NCBI GenBank assembly: GCA_937928015.1 | Contig: CALFXA010000165.1 | Coordinates: forward strand, 1 to 7,387 | DNA length: 7,387 nt | Direction: 5' to 3' | Source: an uncultured Anaerolineales bacterium | Lineage (GTDB): Bacteria; Chloroflexota; Anaerolineae; Anaerolineales; Villigracilaceae | In this document: piece by piece, positions 6,428-7,387 of the stretch | Position numbering within the stretch: the first letter of the stretch is position 1 | How the letters are laid out: each line of letters opens with the position of its first letter | Notes under the pieces: generated by a model | What the model saw: only the letters and a program-made list of their open reading frames with translations | Databases searched by the model: none | Told to the model about the DNA's origin: nothing | Position numbers and translations under genes: made by a program

Positions 6428-7387
6428 ATGGCCCGAAAACAAACCCTTGGATACGTCGAACTGGAATGGACCTGCCCGAATTGCAACTCGCGCAATCGCG
6501 GCAGGGACAAGACCTGCGCGAACTGCGGTGCGCCGCAGCCCGAGAACGTCAAATTCGAACGCGCCGCCGACGAGAAGATGATCGCCGCGGCGGACGCCAA
6601 AGGCGCGGCCCTCGGCCCCGACATCCACTGCGGATTCTGCGGCGCGCGCAACCCCGCGGACGCCGCCGTCTGCTCGCAGTGCGGCGCGGACCTAAAGGAA
6701 GGCAAGGCGCGCGCGGCGGGCCAGGAAATGGCCGCCGCAGCCAAGGTCACCACCGTGGCCTGCACCAACTGCGGCGCGGAGAATCCGTCCACGCACACGA
6801 TGTGCGAAAAATGTGGATCGCCCCTGCCGTCGGCGGCGGCACCCGTCAGCTTTGCCGCGCCGATGGGCGGAAACGCCGCTCCCGCGAGCGCTGCAAAACC
6901 CGCGAAGAAACCCAACTGGCTGCTGATCGGCGGCCTCGCCTTCGTGCTGATGCTCTGCTGCGTGGCAGGACTGTGGGCCTTCCTCGCGCCGTCCTCTTCG
7001 GTGCAGGCCACTGTCGCGGACGTGTACTGGCAGACTTCCGTCCCCGTGCAAGCCCAGCAGGAGGTCCGTTACAACGACAAGGCGGGCAATCCGCCTGGTG
7101 ACGCGTACGATGTGTCCTGTCACACCGAGACGAAGTCGGTCTGCGAGCAGAAGACCATCGACCAGGGCAACGGCTACGCCAAGGTGGAGGAAGTCTGCCA
7201 CGACGAGAGCACCGACTACTGCTCCTACACCATGCTGGAGTGGAAGACGGTCCAGACCTATCCGCTGGAGGGCTACGACCTGTTCCCGCAGTATGCCTCT
7301 CCCACCCTCAGCAACGGCCAACGGCTGGGTTCGTCCTCCGAGTCTTTCACGGTCACCTTCGACAGCAGCAAAGGCACGCTAACCTAT
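6428..7387 (+). CDS. Multi-zinc-ribbon membrane protein with an outer cysteine-bearing domain (3' end missing)
   Basis: The frame is open from 6428 to the window edge, giving 320 residues without a stop; it is interrupted only by the window boundary. The N-terminal cytoplasmic part has three four-cysteine zinc ribbons: C16/C19...C30/C33, C68/C71...C82/C85 and C112/C115...C126/C129, with C-x2-C knuckles such as CPNC, CANCG, CSQCG and CEKCG. Charged or Ala-rich linkers join them, and a Pro/Ala/Lys stretch (134-163) follows. One strong membrane segment (about 164-187, WLLIGGLAFVLMLCC...) would place the rest outside. The outer part begins near residue 190 and has four cysteines, C231, C239, C257 and C265, that could form disulfides or bind metal. 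GGAG at 6418-6421, six bases before ATG, supports the start. The function is not recognised; similar zinc-ribbon membrane proteins are often annotated as hypothetical. It may sense redox state, metals or partner proteins, but that is speculation. Confidence 0.82.
   Translation, partial: MARKQTLGYVELEWTCPNCNSRNRGRDKTCANCGAPQPENVKFERAADEKMIAAADAKGAALGPDIHCGFCGARNPADAAVCSQCGADLKEGKARAAGQEMAAAAKVTTVACTNCGAENPSTHTMCEKCGSPLPSAAAPVSFAAPMGGNAAPASAAKPAKKPNWLLIGGLAFVLMLCCVAGLWAFLAPSSSVQATVADVYWQTSVPVQAQQEVRYNDKAGNPPGDAYDVSCHTETKSVCEQKTIDQGNGYAKVEEVCHDESTDYCSYTMLEWKTVQTYPLEGYDLFPQYASPTLSNGQRLGSSSESFTVTFDSSKGTLTY

Noticed and set aside
6391..7101. A 236-codon frame overlapping the start of the zinc-ribbon gene
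   Set aside because: It is a frame-shifted shadow rich in Arg and Gly; the frame starting at 6428 has six zinc knuckles, a membrane span, a ribosome site and stays open to the window end.

Overview
The window (about 60% GC by eye) looks like the end of a draft or metagenomic contig from a bacterium with ordinary primary-sigma promoters. Gene content and protein style suggest Chloroflexota, perhaps class Anaerolineae: a SAM-riboswitch-controlled metY-metA pair, a large S33-type lipoprotein peptidase, a membrane protein with several zinc ribbons, and small palindromic repeats between genes. No rRNA or other phylogenetic marker is present, so this placement is an inference. The first 45 bases are not genomic: they are Illumina TruSeq P5 adapter joined to the contig end.

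The left third is read leftward. A consensus promoter (1936-1964) starts a leader with a canonical SAM-I (S-box) riboswitch (1790-1911), an intrinsic terminator (1736-1771) and an overlapping alternative hairpin, followed by metY (O-acetylhomoserine sulfhydrylase). After a 138-base gap holding two inverted copies of a small palindromic element comes metA (homoserine O-acyltransferase), cut after 74 residues by the adapter junction. Together these two enzymes would activate homoserine and sulfhydrylate it to homocysteine, shut off when SAM is plentiful.

The rest is read rightward. A divergently placed OsmC-family protein (2080-2472) ends in a strong terminator (2486-2523). A consensus promoter (2529-2557) then drives a secreted lipoprotein of the tripeptidyl-aminopeptidase/S33 family (2591-4636). 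A perfect 14-bp hairpin without a T-tract separates it from a small NYN/YacP-like nuclease-fold protein (4686-5156). A 189-base spacer carries an 18-bp hairpin and a perfect TATAAT placed so close to the next start that a leaderless mRNA is likely. That gene encodes a complete zinc-dependent deacetylase of the histone deacetylase superfamily (5346-6353). The last gene (6428 to the window edge) is an incomplete membrane protein with three N-terminal zinc ribbons, one membrane span and a cysteine-bearing outer domain.

The rightward genes do not form one obvious pathway and I see no clear new multi-gene system. The most informative items are the detailed switch architecture ahead of metY, the palindromic repeats, the probable leaderless deacetylase gene and the adapter artefact.
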